DNA of 64,000 nucleotides. Source: Aotearoamyces nothofagi. Its lineage: Eukaryota > Ascomycota > Leotiomycetes > Leotiales > Tympanidaceae. Position 1 is the first letter of the stretch, and the number at the start of each line of letters is the position of its first letter. Of the stretch, positions 1 to 10,826 are shown piece after piece. A program made the translations under genes and the position numbers. The stretch lies in contig JADDTR010000010.1 in the NCBI GenBank assembly GCA_015345905.1, positions 744,001 to 808,000 on the forward strand. Direction: 5' to 3'. The notes under the pieces were generated by a model. The model saw nothing but the letters and a program-made list of their open reading frames with translations. It did not search any database and was not told the origin of the DNA.

Positions 1-866
1 AGACTCGCCGTTAACTCTACGTTCCTCTCCTCCTGGCTCACCTCGAGTAGAAATAGCAAAGGAGATAGCCGAAGATGCTCTCACAGAACGACGTAAGAGT
101 AGTGTTCAAGAAGAACGTAAGCGCGGGCAACGATTATTCGGGGGTCTCCTTAATACTCTCAGTCAGAGCACTTCGAATGTCCAGCAGAAGAAGCGATTAG
201 AAATTGAGAAGCGTCAGCAAGAGAAGGCGAGGCTACAAAAGGCAGAGGATGAATCTCGAAGAGCCGAAAGACTTCAGAAGCTCAAAGAAGTTCGGAGCCG
301 AGAGCAGGTAAAGTTTGACGAACAATCTGTAGGTGATTATGAGCCAATGACAGAGATATTGAAGCTAATCTTAGATATAGATGCGGATACGGCACTCGAA
401 CATAATTGCTAAGGCGCAGTTCTTCTCTACAAAAACAGAGCCGAAGTTGGTAAGTCATGAGGCTTGCCGCATTACTGAATAACATGAATACTGACATTTT
501 TAGTATTACAAGCCATGGGAATTATTACCGGGAGATGCCCAACGTGTCAAAGACCAAATCGCAGACGCAGAGAGAGTAATTGAGCGTGAAGTCCAAGAAT
601 TCAAGAGGCGGCACAGTTCTGAATCTCAGCAACAGACATTACCGGATCTAGCAGAGAAGAGTGATGGCTCAGCCGCTAAGACTGTGGGTGAGCACTATGT
701 AGAAACTTCGTCTGTTCCTAGTGTTACTGCTGTTCTCACAGATTCTACTAATTCTCAAACCCCTGCACATGCAAATCTGTCTAGCAAATCCGATGTGGAA
801 AGAGCCCCGTCAGCTGAAAATGAGGAAGTTCTTTTAGAGGCAGAGGAAGATACAGTTATCTACTGA
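1..866 (+). CDS. Pinin/SDK/memA-domain protein, 3' part (5' end outside window)
   Basis: Open from the left edge. Exons 2-328, 381-449 and 504-866 join in phase (introns 329-380 and 450-503, both GT-AG). The translated start is charged and coiled-coil-like and contains RGQRLFGGLLNTLSQ followed by QQKKRLEIEKRQQEKARL. The second exon gives IIAKAQFFSTKTEPKL and the third YYKPWELLPGDAQRVKDQI. This order is the pinin/SDK/memA domain signature as I know it. Pinin-family proteins associate with the spliceosome and exon junction complex in the nucleus. The C-terminal ~120 residues are low-complexity and acidic, ending in TVIY. The N-terminal part and start codon lie upstream of the window. The intron 2 boundary is supported because it restores the conserved KLYYKPWELLPGD stretch. 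Confidence 0.85.
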
Positions 867-2533
867 TCACACGATGCAACCTGGCCTTCATGCTGATAGT
901 GTGTTTTGTATTTCGCCGGAAGGCATTTGAGAGGAGTATAGCTTCAAATACCCGTGTGTTGATTCAGTACTTTGATATAAAAATAGTCGCATAAGGCTGT
1001 CGTCACTGAATACTGCAGGTCAGCGATTCTGTAACTTGCAACTCATGTTCGGCGTATCGAAACACGTGATCCAAATGCTTAATGCCTGCGTGGATAATAC
1101 TCTGCCGACTTCGTTCGTGAACCGAAGCCTTTCTATATCAAGGAGAAGAAGTGGAAATGCATCTTGGCAGTAGTGCAAACTGAATATACTAAGCATGGCA
1201 ATTTACCAAAACCCAACATCTCTCGGGTTCTATTACTGCAGAGTTGCCATGCCCTCTAAGTCAGTATTAGGAAAGGTGCTGCGCCAAAGATGACCAGTTG
1301 CTAGGAGAGGAATAGTTAGACGAGGAGATCAGGATAATTCTACAGGGCGCCCAGCCTTTCCCGGCCGCCATGACTTCAGTAAGTTCTGTTCGCGATGCCA
1401 AATGCTGCTTTAAACACCACAAATTCGACCCGGCACCTATCTCACGCTCTGAGCTTGATTGCAACCAGACTGAGCATTACCGCCTCTTATCTGCTTGGAA
1501 TCACAGCACCCTACCGTATAACTGATGCTATTGACATGTCTATGGTTTGGCGTGCCATCTCCGGCGTTTTGAGATCCCGAAGGTCTGCTGGCATTTCTTT
1601 GATCAGACTTTATAACGTGGAGGTAGAGGGTTGCCAACAGCAGACATATTCGGTATGCCTGCATTGGATACCATTTTATGCTCTTTTATATCCGACTTTG
1701 GTATACCCGTCAGCGAGCAGCATGCCTTGAAAGGTCTTGGTGTAGGTGAGAATCGCATTCCTTCGAGGATAGATGGAATCCAGCCCAGCGTGTAGAGTGG
1801 CAGTATTATGTCGCCGAGACACTGCTTACTCCCTAGATACCTCACTGCAGATCTGTGGCAGTGTCGCATCCATACAACTTAGACGGCTGAATAGCAAGGT
1901 AGTCACGTTCAACACGCTTGGACTACGCGTTTGGAATAGCACCCGCCGCAGTGGTGTAATTGGATCTATCCAGTCCCGCTGCGATGGTATCGGTATCCAC
2001 GCACCCGAATACTTAATAGGATGCTTAATGGAAGTTAAGAAGCGTTATGTTACCGAAGACTGTTGGCACTGCCGTCTACCCGTTGCGCAAAAACAACATT
2101 GTGGACTGAATGCAGAGAATAGTGTGGCCATGACCGTCTAGACAGGCAGTTTCTACGATAGACCTCGTAAAGTAAGATCAGTTTGGCTTCTCCTACTACA
2201 CTAAGGCGGGTTTGAGATGTGTGGCTGCAAAAGTGGCCTACGACTTCTCTGAATGCGGCAAACTCTATCGACCGAGCAGCAAAATCAAAATTCTGCAATA
2301 TCACATAGTATTGAGCCATAATGGATCTTTCTTGTTCCGATAACGAGCAAACCTGGTGGATATATTTGGTAGGTTCAAGTGGTACTATCACAGTAGATAA
2401 GTATCCTTTATACTCGTACGTCGTCACATCTTGGTTTGGTCATTTTATCATGTCTGAAAGAATGTTATACACATGCATTGGAGATAGTCCCTCAATCTTT
2501 TCATTCTTTTGGATCCTAGTCACTTCACTTGTC
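867..2533. other. Intergenic stretch without a supported gene
   Basis: Only short, mutually overlapping open frames on both strands. A minus-strand stretch around 2050-2427 has a weakly protein-like composition, but I recognise no family and could not extend it by splicing. It may be decayed coding DNA. No RNA gene seen. Confidence 0.5.
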
Positions 2534-3394
2534 ATGGATACAACTGCTTCAGTATGCAAATTTACCTACTTCCTCCTATATTGAAGTTAACATGGCTAGT
2601 ATAAGAAGGTCTTGGCTAGTAGCATTGGCCCGGCCATTATCCCGACCTTCTTCGTTTTTGCTCGTCTATATACACGTGGGGTTGTTACAAAAAACATGGG
2701 TCATGATGATTGGTGGATCTTACTGTCATGGGTTTGAAGCTCTTTGACGCCTCGATATTATGAGTAACTGACTTTATAACAGATTGTTGGAATAGCCTTT
2801 GTGATCATGACCTGTCTCGATTATGGAGTTGGTGAAGGCATCCAGTCCCAGCGAAAGTCTGTCACGGAATACAGAGTCCGTATAGGCTTTGCCTCCCTAA
2901 TATTATATCAATTTGTGCTGGGGACGACGAAAATCGGCGTGTGCATATTCTACCTTCGAATTTTCCAACAAAGAAACGAGAAGATCATAATTAAAATATT
3001 CATAGCCGTCATTGCATCATTTACAACCGCTCTAATATTTACGCACATCTTTGCCTGCAGACCAGTTGCGGGCTCGTGGGATCTCGATTTATACAGCGAG
3101 CAAACCTGCATTAGCATATATCGTCGTCAATATGCTTCAGGAGTGTGCAATATCTTTGCTGATCTCATGCTTTTGATATTTGTTATACCACGAATCTGTA
3201 AGCCACGGCCCCCTTCAACATTCCAAGTCCTCGTGATTTTTAACTAATGCTTTGTAGTTGGTCTGAAGATGCACAACAGACAAAAGGTTGTCTTGCTAGT
3301 CCTTGTCTCTCTCAGCTCTCTGGTCACTGTCGCCGCCACCGTTCGCACAACACGCATCGTACAGGTCCAGCGATACGGAAAAAATCAGCGCTAG
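2534..3394 (+). CDS. Pth11-like rhodopsin-domain integral membrane protein, probably 3'-truncated
   Basis: Exons 2534-2551, 2600-2731, 2783-3197 and 3258-3394 join in frame (233 codons to the first stop). Introns are 48, 51 and 60 bp; the last contains a clear TAACTAA-type branch site. The product reads like the fungal rhodopsin-domain family (Pth11-like, seven membrane segments): FARLYTRGVVTKNMGHDDWW before helix 2, LYQFVLGTTKIGVCIFYLRIF in the middle, then FACRPVAGSWD and the N..AD..L..IP pattern. Family members usually have ~350 residues and a seventh helix starting with a D-x-T-W motif. Here the frame stops at 3394, and remnants of that last helix (around 3450-3530, with GIFCAATLANQ) are out of frame with each other and lie beside C/G homopolymer runs. 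The 3' end may be decayed or the assembly may be wrong there. The start is the ATG giving MDTTAS; other starts are possible. Confidence 0.7.
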
Positions 3395-4560
3395 CCTCCC
3401 CCCACCCCCCTCGGCACCCAGGTTTCTCACAGCACAACCCCCAGGGTACGAAGCCGACGTCACCCACCTGGACCATGATCGAAGGTCCAGACCAGGCATC
3501 TTCTGCGCCGCCACCCTCGCCAATCAGGCCGCGCTCGTCCGCAGATACACCCCCGTGGGTGCTCGGCGCCCGCTACGCGCCCGACAGCGCGACCGCGTCG
3601 AGGCGCCTCCGCTACCCGTGCAGCAGGAAGGCCAGCACCGTCCCGGACCACGCCCCCCCCCCCCGGCCCGCACCCGCGGCAGCCCGCGAGTCCAAGGACG
3701 GGGAGCGGCCGTCTGGCACGACGGGGTCGTCGAGGTCGTGCCGGCGGGCGCGCGAGCCCAGGTGCCGCCAAGACGACGGCCGCGGTACAGGCCGCGCCTG
3801 CTGCCGCCCAGAGAGCGGGTGCGGCATGCGACGTGTATCGCACGGGCGACTGACCCCGCGACGGCCGAGACGCGGGGGGGGGGGGGAAGCAGGCGGGCGG
3901 GCGAGCCGTGTTCCCGCGGCCTCGGTGCCGTGGCTCGCTCTTTTTGACGCCTGGATGTGGGGGGGGGGGGGGGGGGGTTTATTTGGCAGGCTGCGGGACT
4001 TGACGGACTGGAGAGTCGAGAAATAGGATACGTTCGAGAGATCGAGTTAGGTATATATGAACATATAATCCATGGACCCCCCCCCCTTCACGCCCTCACT
4101 GAGCTCAAAAACAGCCAGCCAAGGGCCCAAAATCGATAATTCAGAATCGCAGCATTGATTGATCCTGGCCGGGTATATATATTATTGTATTGTGTACACA
4201 CACACACATCCAGCCCTATGCGGGCGCTGTATTAAAATCTATATGTAATTGCTTTGTTATTCCGTCCCGCCAATCCCATCCCGTCCCGTCCTGTTCCCGT
4301 CCTGTTCCCGTTTCCATCCCATCCCATGCCATCCCAATCCCAATCCCAGTCCCAGCACGTCTGGCCCATGCCCCCGAATCCCAAAATGTAATGCAGCCGC
4401 CCCCCATGAACGCCAGATCCTCAGAACACCCGAGGAAAGAGTAGAATAAATAAAAAAAGTTGAGTGTCGATCAATTAGAGGAAGAGGCGTGTAGCCGGAA
4501 TGCAAGCGCACGTGCGCCTGAACCCCTCTTGAGTGAAGATGGATGAGAGGGGAGGATTTC
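3395..4560. other. GC-rich low-complexity stretch with C and G homopolymers
   Basis: Contains a C run near 3654, a 13-base G run at about 3874-3886 and a 19-base G run at 3959-3977, then CA and CCCGT/CCCAT-type pyrimidine repeats at about 4198-4360. Long open frames exist on both strands but reflect the lack of stop codons in GC-rich DNA. The first ~140 bp probably hold the decayed last helix of the preceding rhodopsin gene. Confidence 0.6.
3959..3977. repeat. Poly-G tract, 19 G
   Basis: Uninterrupted G run on the plus strand. Such a run can form G-quadruplex DNA and is prone to sequencing-length errors, so coordinates to the right may be off by a base or two in the real genome. Confidence 0.9.
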
Positions 4561-5967
4561 CTATACTAGTGGTCCCGGTGCCGTAAATGGCGTCACGAGA
4601 TCTATGCTTTTGGGCCTGTGGCTGTACCCTGCACTGCGTGGCGGCAGTGGCCTGTCCGCACTCAAGCCTCCTCCGCGTGGAACGGCGTAGCTAGAGCTCT
4701 GCGTGTACGAATGCTCGTTGAGTCCGCCTCTTGAGAAGGGAACTTGGGAAAAGCTCTTGGAGATGTGGGGAGTAGGCCGTGTCAGGGCGGTTGCCGACGA
4801 GGAGAAGGTCATGTAGCTCCATACTCCGCTTCCAGACCGGCTGATGGGCGGGGAAGGATCGTCGGTTTCGGAACTGGAGCCAGACGTGCTGTCGCGATCT
4901 GTGCCTGAGCGACGACGGGAGCTTCCGAGTGCGGATGCTAGTTCGCGGAGGCTGTCCAGAGCAGAGTTCTTGCGCGCTGGGTTGCCATTTACGGACGAGT
5001 CGTGCGATTGGGGGCCGGAGATTGTGGGGTTGGAGGGGTACGGGTTGTTGGAGAAGGGATCGTGGTGAAAGTGGGAGTGGGGGTGAGAGATTGACGGCGA
5101 CGCGCGGGGGACGATATCGGGACCGTCGGAAGGAAGGAAGATGGAGGCAGGGCGGGAGTAGTGTTGCGGCAGCGGCGAGGACGGCACTGGTGCGTGGGCT
5201 GGTTTGCGGTGGGCGTGGGAGAGGTCTCGTTGTCGGCAGCTGCAGGTTACATGTCAGCATCATGAGTAACGACGAGGAGAATATTGTCGAATCAACAATA
5301 GCAGGGAGGATATAACAAGTACACACCTCTCTGAGCAGTACAGAAGATAATTGCTGGTCGACGAGGTTATTTGCTTCTCGCAGATAGTGCTGTGCGCGTC
5401 ACTTGTCAGCTCCCTGTCGCCGTGCGTTTCACAACCCCCGCTGCCGATGCATGACAGGACGGGATTCCAAACATACCAGTAATTCGGGAAGCTCTCCCCC
5501 GCGACCCCGCTGTCACTATCGCTATCCCATTCCCTGTCCCGGTGACTGTTCTTTCCGAGACTCGACTTTGTATGCAGATACTGCGGTGTCGACCGCCGAT
5601 TTAGTGTTGCCGGCCGCGACGTCTTGCTAGGCGTCGACCGCCGCTTTGTATTCGCACTGCTCCGGCTCGAGGGCTTGTCCTTCTGGCTGTAGTCGCGAGG
5701 CGAGAGCGGGGGCGGAGAGGCCGTCCCAGCGACCGAATACAGCGGCGGTGGGCGTGAGTGAGCCAGATTGGCGGTTGCGCAACTCGCGCGAAGGCTGTCG
5801 ACGGCGACGGCGATGCCAGAGCGGGAACGACCCGGTACGCTGTACTTGGCCAGACAAGACGAAGAGAAGGCGAAGAGAAGACGAAGACCAGACGGCTGCG
5901 CAGAAGATACTTGCGGAGCTGGGAGCTGGGGACTGGGGAGAGTCGATATATGGCAGGACGCGGGCAC
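4561..5967 (-). CDS. Ecl1-type (life-span regulatory factor) zinc-binding protein
   Basis: Minus-strand exons 5967-5477, 5389-5327 and 5239-4561 join in phase (410 residues); both introns are 87 bp. Splicing creates the zinc motif: C164-T-I-C167 in exon 1/2 and YC182SESC186 across the second junction, i.e. C-x2-C ... Y-C-S-E-x-C followed by RQRDL. I know this as the Ecl1/Ecl2/Ecl3-like (life-span regulatory factor) domain of ascomycetes. The small yeast proteins extend chronological lifespan and respond to zinc and sulfur supply; the exact role in filamentous fungi is not established. The rest is disordered: Ser/Pro/Arg-rich N-terminus with an acidic DSDSDSG patch, and a C-terminal Ser/Pro-rich tail. 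The chosen start (5967) is the first ATG in frame; the N-terminus could be shorter. The zinc motif appears only after splicing, which supports the model. Confidence 0.8.
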
Positions 5968-6053
5968 GCTGCGAGATCGGCAGGGTGTCGCGTGAGTAGC
6001 TGTTGTCTAGCAATGGGGTTTGCAGCCGTCACTGGCGCAGCGATGGGGGATTG

Positions 6054-6117
6054 GGATTGCGATTGCGATTGCGATTGTGGTTGTGGTGGGCGTGGGCGTG
6101 GGCGTGGGCGTGGGCGT
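6054..6117. repeat. Hexamer microsatellites GATTGC and GTGGGC
   Basis: About four GATTGC units (6054-6076) followed by about five GTGGGC units (6087-6117), upstream of the Ecl1-type gene on the minus strand. Confidence 0.85.
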
Positions 6118-7350
6118 CGGGGTCGCTGATGCCGGGGAGATAAGGACGGCGGGATGACTCGTCGCTGTTCGCGTTGCTTGGCCGGGGCTTAGGGGCAGGA
6201 AAGGGCGGTTCGGGGTGCTGGAAGGCCCTGTGAGGCCCTGTGAGGCCCTGTAGGAGACGGCAGCCGACACGCTCTGGAGACGCACGAGCAGCCACAGCGG
6301 CTTCCGACAGCGGAGGCGGATGAGGCCTTGGCCCAAGATATATCTGTCTGAGATCTCTGTCTGAGATCCCTGTCTGCCGTCGACGATGCAGCCTGTCGAG
6401 TTAAGAGGCTGGAGCAGAAGAAGAGGAAGAGGTAAGAGGAAGAAGAGGAAGAAGAAGAAAGAATCAGGCCAAGAGGAAGAAAGAAGAGACTCGCGGGAAT
6501 GGCGTCTTCAGGTTAACTAGTTGTTTGTTCTCTTTGTCGAGCTGGATTGCGTGCCCGCACTTCCGCCTCCGCCTTCGCCCTTTCTGGGCGCGGCTGACTG
6601 CGGGCTGCCGGGGGCCTGCTCTGGCTGCTGGCGGACTGGCAAACCTCGCCGGTTCCTTATCGGGGGCACGTCAGGCCTCGATGCGGCCGGGAGACGGGAA
6701 AAAGCGCGAGCGATAACGAAAGAAAAAATTGCTGGGCCGAGCTGGGGGCACGGGGGGTCAACCTTTTGCCGGCGCGACGCGGCCACGCTACCGCAGCTGC
6801 AGAGGGTCCGGCCGAAGCTAGCCGCCGGGCGCGGTTGGCTGCCGAGTTCTGCCTGCGCCTCTGCCTGAGGCGAGGCTGCCCGCGCGAGAGAGAGCGGGAG
6901 AGCGACGGCGGCGTGCTGTGCTGGGCTAGAGCGCAGCGAACAACCGGCCAAAAAGGCACAATGAGGTGAGGAATGGCGGACGAGGGACGAGGAATGAGCG
7001 GTGTAGCCGCAGCTGGCAGCTGGGCGGCCGAGCGAGGACGAGGCGGCGAGGTGAAGCAGATGCACCCGATGCACAAGCTTGGGTGATTATTGCGTGCGAA
7101 GGTGCACACGGCCGTCGAGGACCGGCGAGGGTGACGTGCGTGGATGGGACGGAGCAGGCAGGGCAGGTGTAGGTAGGTAGAGGTATGCTACAGTGCAGGC
7201 TTGCCGGTGCTGCACTGCACTGTACTGCACTGTCCAGAGGGCCAAAATGCTGCAGGTGTATGTATATGCTCTTCTGTCCGAATGGCAGCTGCCTCTGCTA
7301 CTGCCGAGTCGGTGGAAACCAAGGTTGTAGGGCGTGGATATACTGGGTGT

Positions 7351-7445
7351 GTATATACTCTGTGCATATATGCTGTGTGTATGGTATATACTCTGTGTAT
7401 GTATGCTGTGTGTATGGTATATACTGTGCGTGTATACCGTGCATG
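7351..7445. repeat. 33-bp minisatellite, about three copies
   Basis: Units 7351-7383, 7384-7416 and a shorter, more diverged third unit from 7417. Each begins GTATATACT and ends in TGTGTATG or a close variant. Confidence 0.8.
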
Positions 7446-8454
7446 GTCCGTTCTCTACTCAAACTGGCGTGGGCAGAGGGATACCTATATATATATACAT
7501 ACATCGGCACACACGCATCCACATGCCCGCACACCACACAGACACATATGCATTCCGTGGAGCAAGGCAAGGCAGGGCAGGGCACGGCAAGGCATGGGAT
7601 GGCAGATACACCACACCCTACAGTATATCCACACCGCGGCGCTGTCTCGTCTCGAGCTCGCCTGGCCGGCTGGCCGACGCAGACGCAGACGCAGTCGCAG
7701 ACGAAGACGGCCGGCCGGTGGGCAGATGAGCCCATCCGCTGCTAAGCCAGGCAAGGCAGGCCAAGGCAGGACAAGCCCAAGCACGCTTCGAACCATAAGA
7801 AGACATGGCATCTCTGAACATGGCATTGCATCATGGACGGATCATAGACGCAGCAGCCGTGGCCCCTCCCCCCCCCGTGGTGCTGCTACGGTACGGTACT
7901 TGGCTGCTCTACTGCTCTGGCCTGCCCTGCCCTGCTCTGCTGCTCGCGTAGGACTGGCCGGCTGCTCGCGTAAGGCTACGGAGTACCGCAGTGCGCAAAG
8001 TGGGGTGCGGCAGTATTATTATTAGCAGTAGTGCAGCAGTGATTCGGTGTATTGTACATACCTGCCTGGAATGGGTGGCAGGGTAGCTGGCAAGAGGAGA
8101 GCAGACGGCAGCAATAGGGCAGCGAGTCGGTAGATGGGAACGGGTTTAGTGGATGGGATTGAAGGGTGTATAGTAACATGACGCTCAAGAAATATGACGC
8201 TCAAGAAATATGAAGCTCAAGAAATACGATGCATAATACTGTATAACAATACATGCTGCATATGCCGTGCGTGCACAGACAGAGACGTGGGTGCGCACGT
8301 ACGGTACCTTGGAGGTTTGGGGGGGGGCCAGCTTTACCCAAGTGGCCTGGCTGGCCTACAGCAGCGCTGTAGGTACAGTGCACTGCCCTTTAGCTACAGT
8401 ATAGCACAGGACCTTGGGCACCGTCGCTAGGGAAGGGCTGCCGTATTGTACTGG

Positions 8455-8536
8455 TACAGTACAGTACAGGTACCTGAAGATACCCACATACCTTGCCTAC
8501 CTAACGTGATAGGGCACAGTACAGTACAGTACAGTA
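8455..8536. repeat. TACAG/ACAGT pentamer clusters
   Basis: Two perfect runs of the pentamer ACAGT (about 8455-8470 and 8515-8536). Related runs occur at several other places in the window. Confidence 0.8.
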
Positions 8537-10738
8537 GCTATCGTAGCTACACTACTACAGCTGCACTGCCTGTCGCAGCTGTGGCTCGGCACTTGCCGCA
8601 CCCCACTCCACAGTACATACAGTACTGTATCCTACGTCCAACGCCCAAGGGCCACAGGTCCAGCGCACCTCGAGGTACTGTACTGTAGCTCCAGCACCGC
8701 TCTTCAGCACCGCTCTCTAGCACAGCTCTGGCCCGGTAGGCCCTGCAAGCCCGGGACATGCCATGCTGTCTGCACCTCTCCTACCTGTACCTGTACCTGT
8801 ACCTAATACGACCTATACCCAATTACCTGTAACCTGTACCCGGTATCTACCCTGAGCGACCGAGATCTAGTGCTGTGCTGTGCTGTGCTGTGCTATGCTG
8901 TGCTATGCTGTACCGTACTGTCCTGACAGCTGTAGACAGCTGTAGACAGCCGTAGACAGCCAACGCAACCTGGCAAGCTGTCCCCTCTGCCGAGCTATCT
9001 ACTGTATCCCCTCTGCTCCTTGCGCCCCCTTTCCCTGCCTGCGACTGTAGCACTTGTGCGTGCCCTAGCCTGCTATCTGCTACCTGCTCTGCTACCTGCT
9101 GCCTGCTGCCTGCTGCCTTGCCAACCTCCGTCCACCCTCGTCCTCCCACCGCCGTGCAACAGGCCCACCATCCCACTTCCGCCGCTCTGCCGATCCACTT
9201 CTTCGTGAACAGTGCACACGTTGGACGAAAACGTTGCGTTGCGTCGGCCTCAACCCAACCCACGAGCCGACCAGTCACACCGGCCCAGCCAAGCCAGCCC
9301 GCCCCACCTGGACTCTGGCGGCTATCACTGCCCCTTTCCCTTCTCTTCTCCCGCGGCACACTTGCTCCGTGCTCCGTGCTGCGTCGGGGTCCTCGACGGG
9401 GTCCTCGACGGAGTACGAGTGCTGTACATACAGCACGAGTACGGATGCTCCTACGGTGCTGTATACAGTAGTATACAGTAGTATATGCTACGTAGACTTG
9501 ATCTATCATATTGCTGCATCACCACCACCGTTAATCACCGTGGCCGTGGCCGGGGCCGTCACGGTCCTGAGGCATCTGCCATGGCCGTACCCGTCCTCGT
9601 CTTCGTCCACGACGTGATTTGCGTCTCCGCTCCTTTCCTCTCTCCGCTGCCACTGCCTGCCACTGCCACTGCCAAATGCCGACGGCGTCTCGTGCTCGCC
9701 TCTGCTACAGCATTGACGCGTCGTGCGTCGTTGCGTCGTTGCATCGTGCATCGCGCATCGTGCGTCGTCGTACTCCGACTCGACAGGATGTCATCAGTGC
9801 CATTAGCTCTGCCGTATCCACCAGGCTGTCAGTGAAGCACCCGTGGTGAGTCGTCGATGACTCGATGAGGGGATCCGGAAAGGCTCCAGACCCGCCTCTC
9901 CCCCCTCCCTCGCACCCGTCGGCGCCAGAGGGGTTCCGCCGCGCGCGCATTCCCGCGCAGAAACAGAGGAAAGAAGCTTTCTGAATTATGCGCCTCGGCC
10001 GTCGGCTGGCTCGTCGTGTCGGTCGTCGCGGCGGGCGTGCAGCTGGGCATAGATGGCGTGATGCTACTGGTGCAGACGGCGTCCAAACCCCACGTCGCCA
10101 GCACGCCCAGGCCCGTGTGAAGCGCAGATATGTGGATGTGTGGATGAGTGGATGTGTGGATATGTGGATATGGCGGAATGCGGATGGAGAGGAGGGCGGA
10201 AAACAGGAGAGAGGGTCCAAGATTTAAGCTTGATGCGGCTACACCAGGGCCCCTGCGGTGTCGTCGGCAATTCCAGAGAGCGACGGCAGGCACGCACGTA
10301 CAGTGAGTAGGGAAGTGTTGGGAGCTGGGAGCGAACTGCCCGGCGGCCTGGGAGCCTGGGTGCCTGGGAAGAGGGCTGAGTCTGGCGGGGCAGCTTGGCC
10401 GGTACCCAAGGCAACACGACGACACGGCACGCACACACTGCGCTGCGCTGCGCTGCAATGTACAGAGATACCGGCGTGTCTACCGCGTCCAGCGTCCAGC
10501 GTAGTGTGCAGTGTACCGTGTACAGCGCCCTGCGTGCAGTCTACAGGGCAGGCCTACAGCGAGTGCACTGCCTACAGGGCAGTACGTGGGAGCCCCGCGG
10601 GTACCTGCCATGCCAGGCCAGGCCGCTGCAATCCCCATGCTATTCTTGGCTCGGTGGCCGATCCACGATGCACCTGGCGTGTCCCTGGCGTGTCTGGGCG
10701 CATTCTGGGCGCACGCTGGGAATGCCTGCCCCGTGCCC

Positions 10739-10826
10739 TACAGTACAGTACAGTGCAGTACAGTACAGCCAGCCAGTCGTGCCAGTCGTGCCAGTCGTGC
10801 CAGTCGTGCCAGCCAGTCGTGCCAGT
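10739..10826. repeat. ACAGT pentamers followed by CCAGTCGTG nonamers
   Basis: ACAGT run at 10739-10768, directly followed by about five CCAGTCGTG-type units with one internal slip. Confidence 0.85.

Noticed and set aside
2050-2427. Minus-strand 125-codon frame, faintly like a fungal transcription-factor regulatory domain
   Set aside because: No Zn2Cys6 motif, no supporting exon on either side; similarity too weak to claim.
3460-3947. Overlapping long open frames on both strands (Pro/Arg/Ala-rich)
   Set aside because: They coexist on both strands in GC-rich, C/G-run DNA and show no domain; expected by composition.
6517-7109. Ser/Ala/Arg-rich minus-strand frames of 150-185 codons
   Set aside because: Two overlapping frames of similar length, no domain and no start context; composition artefact.
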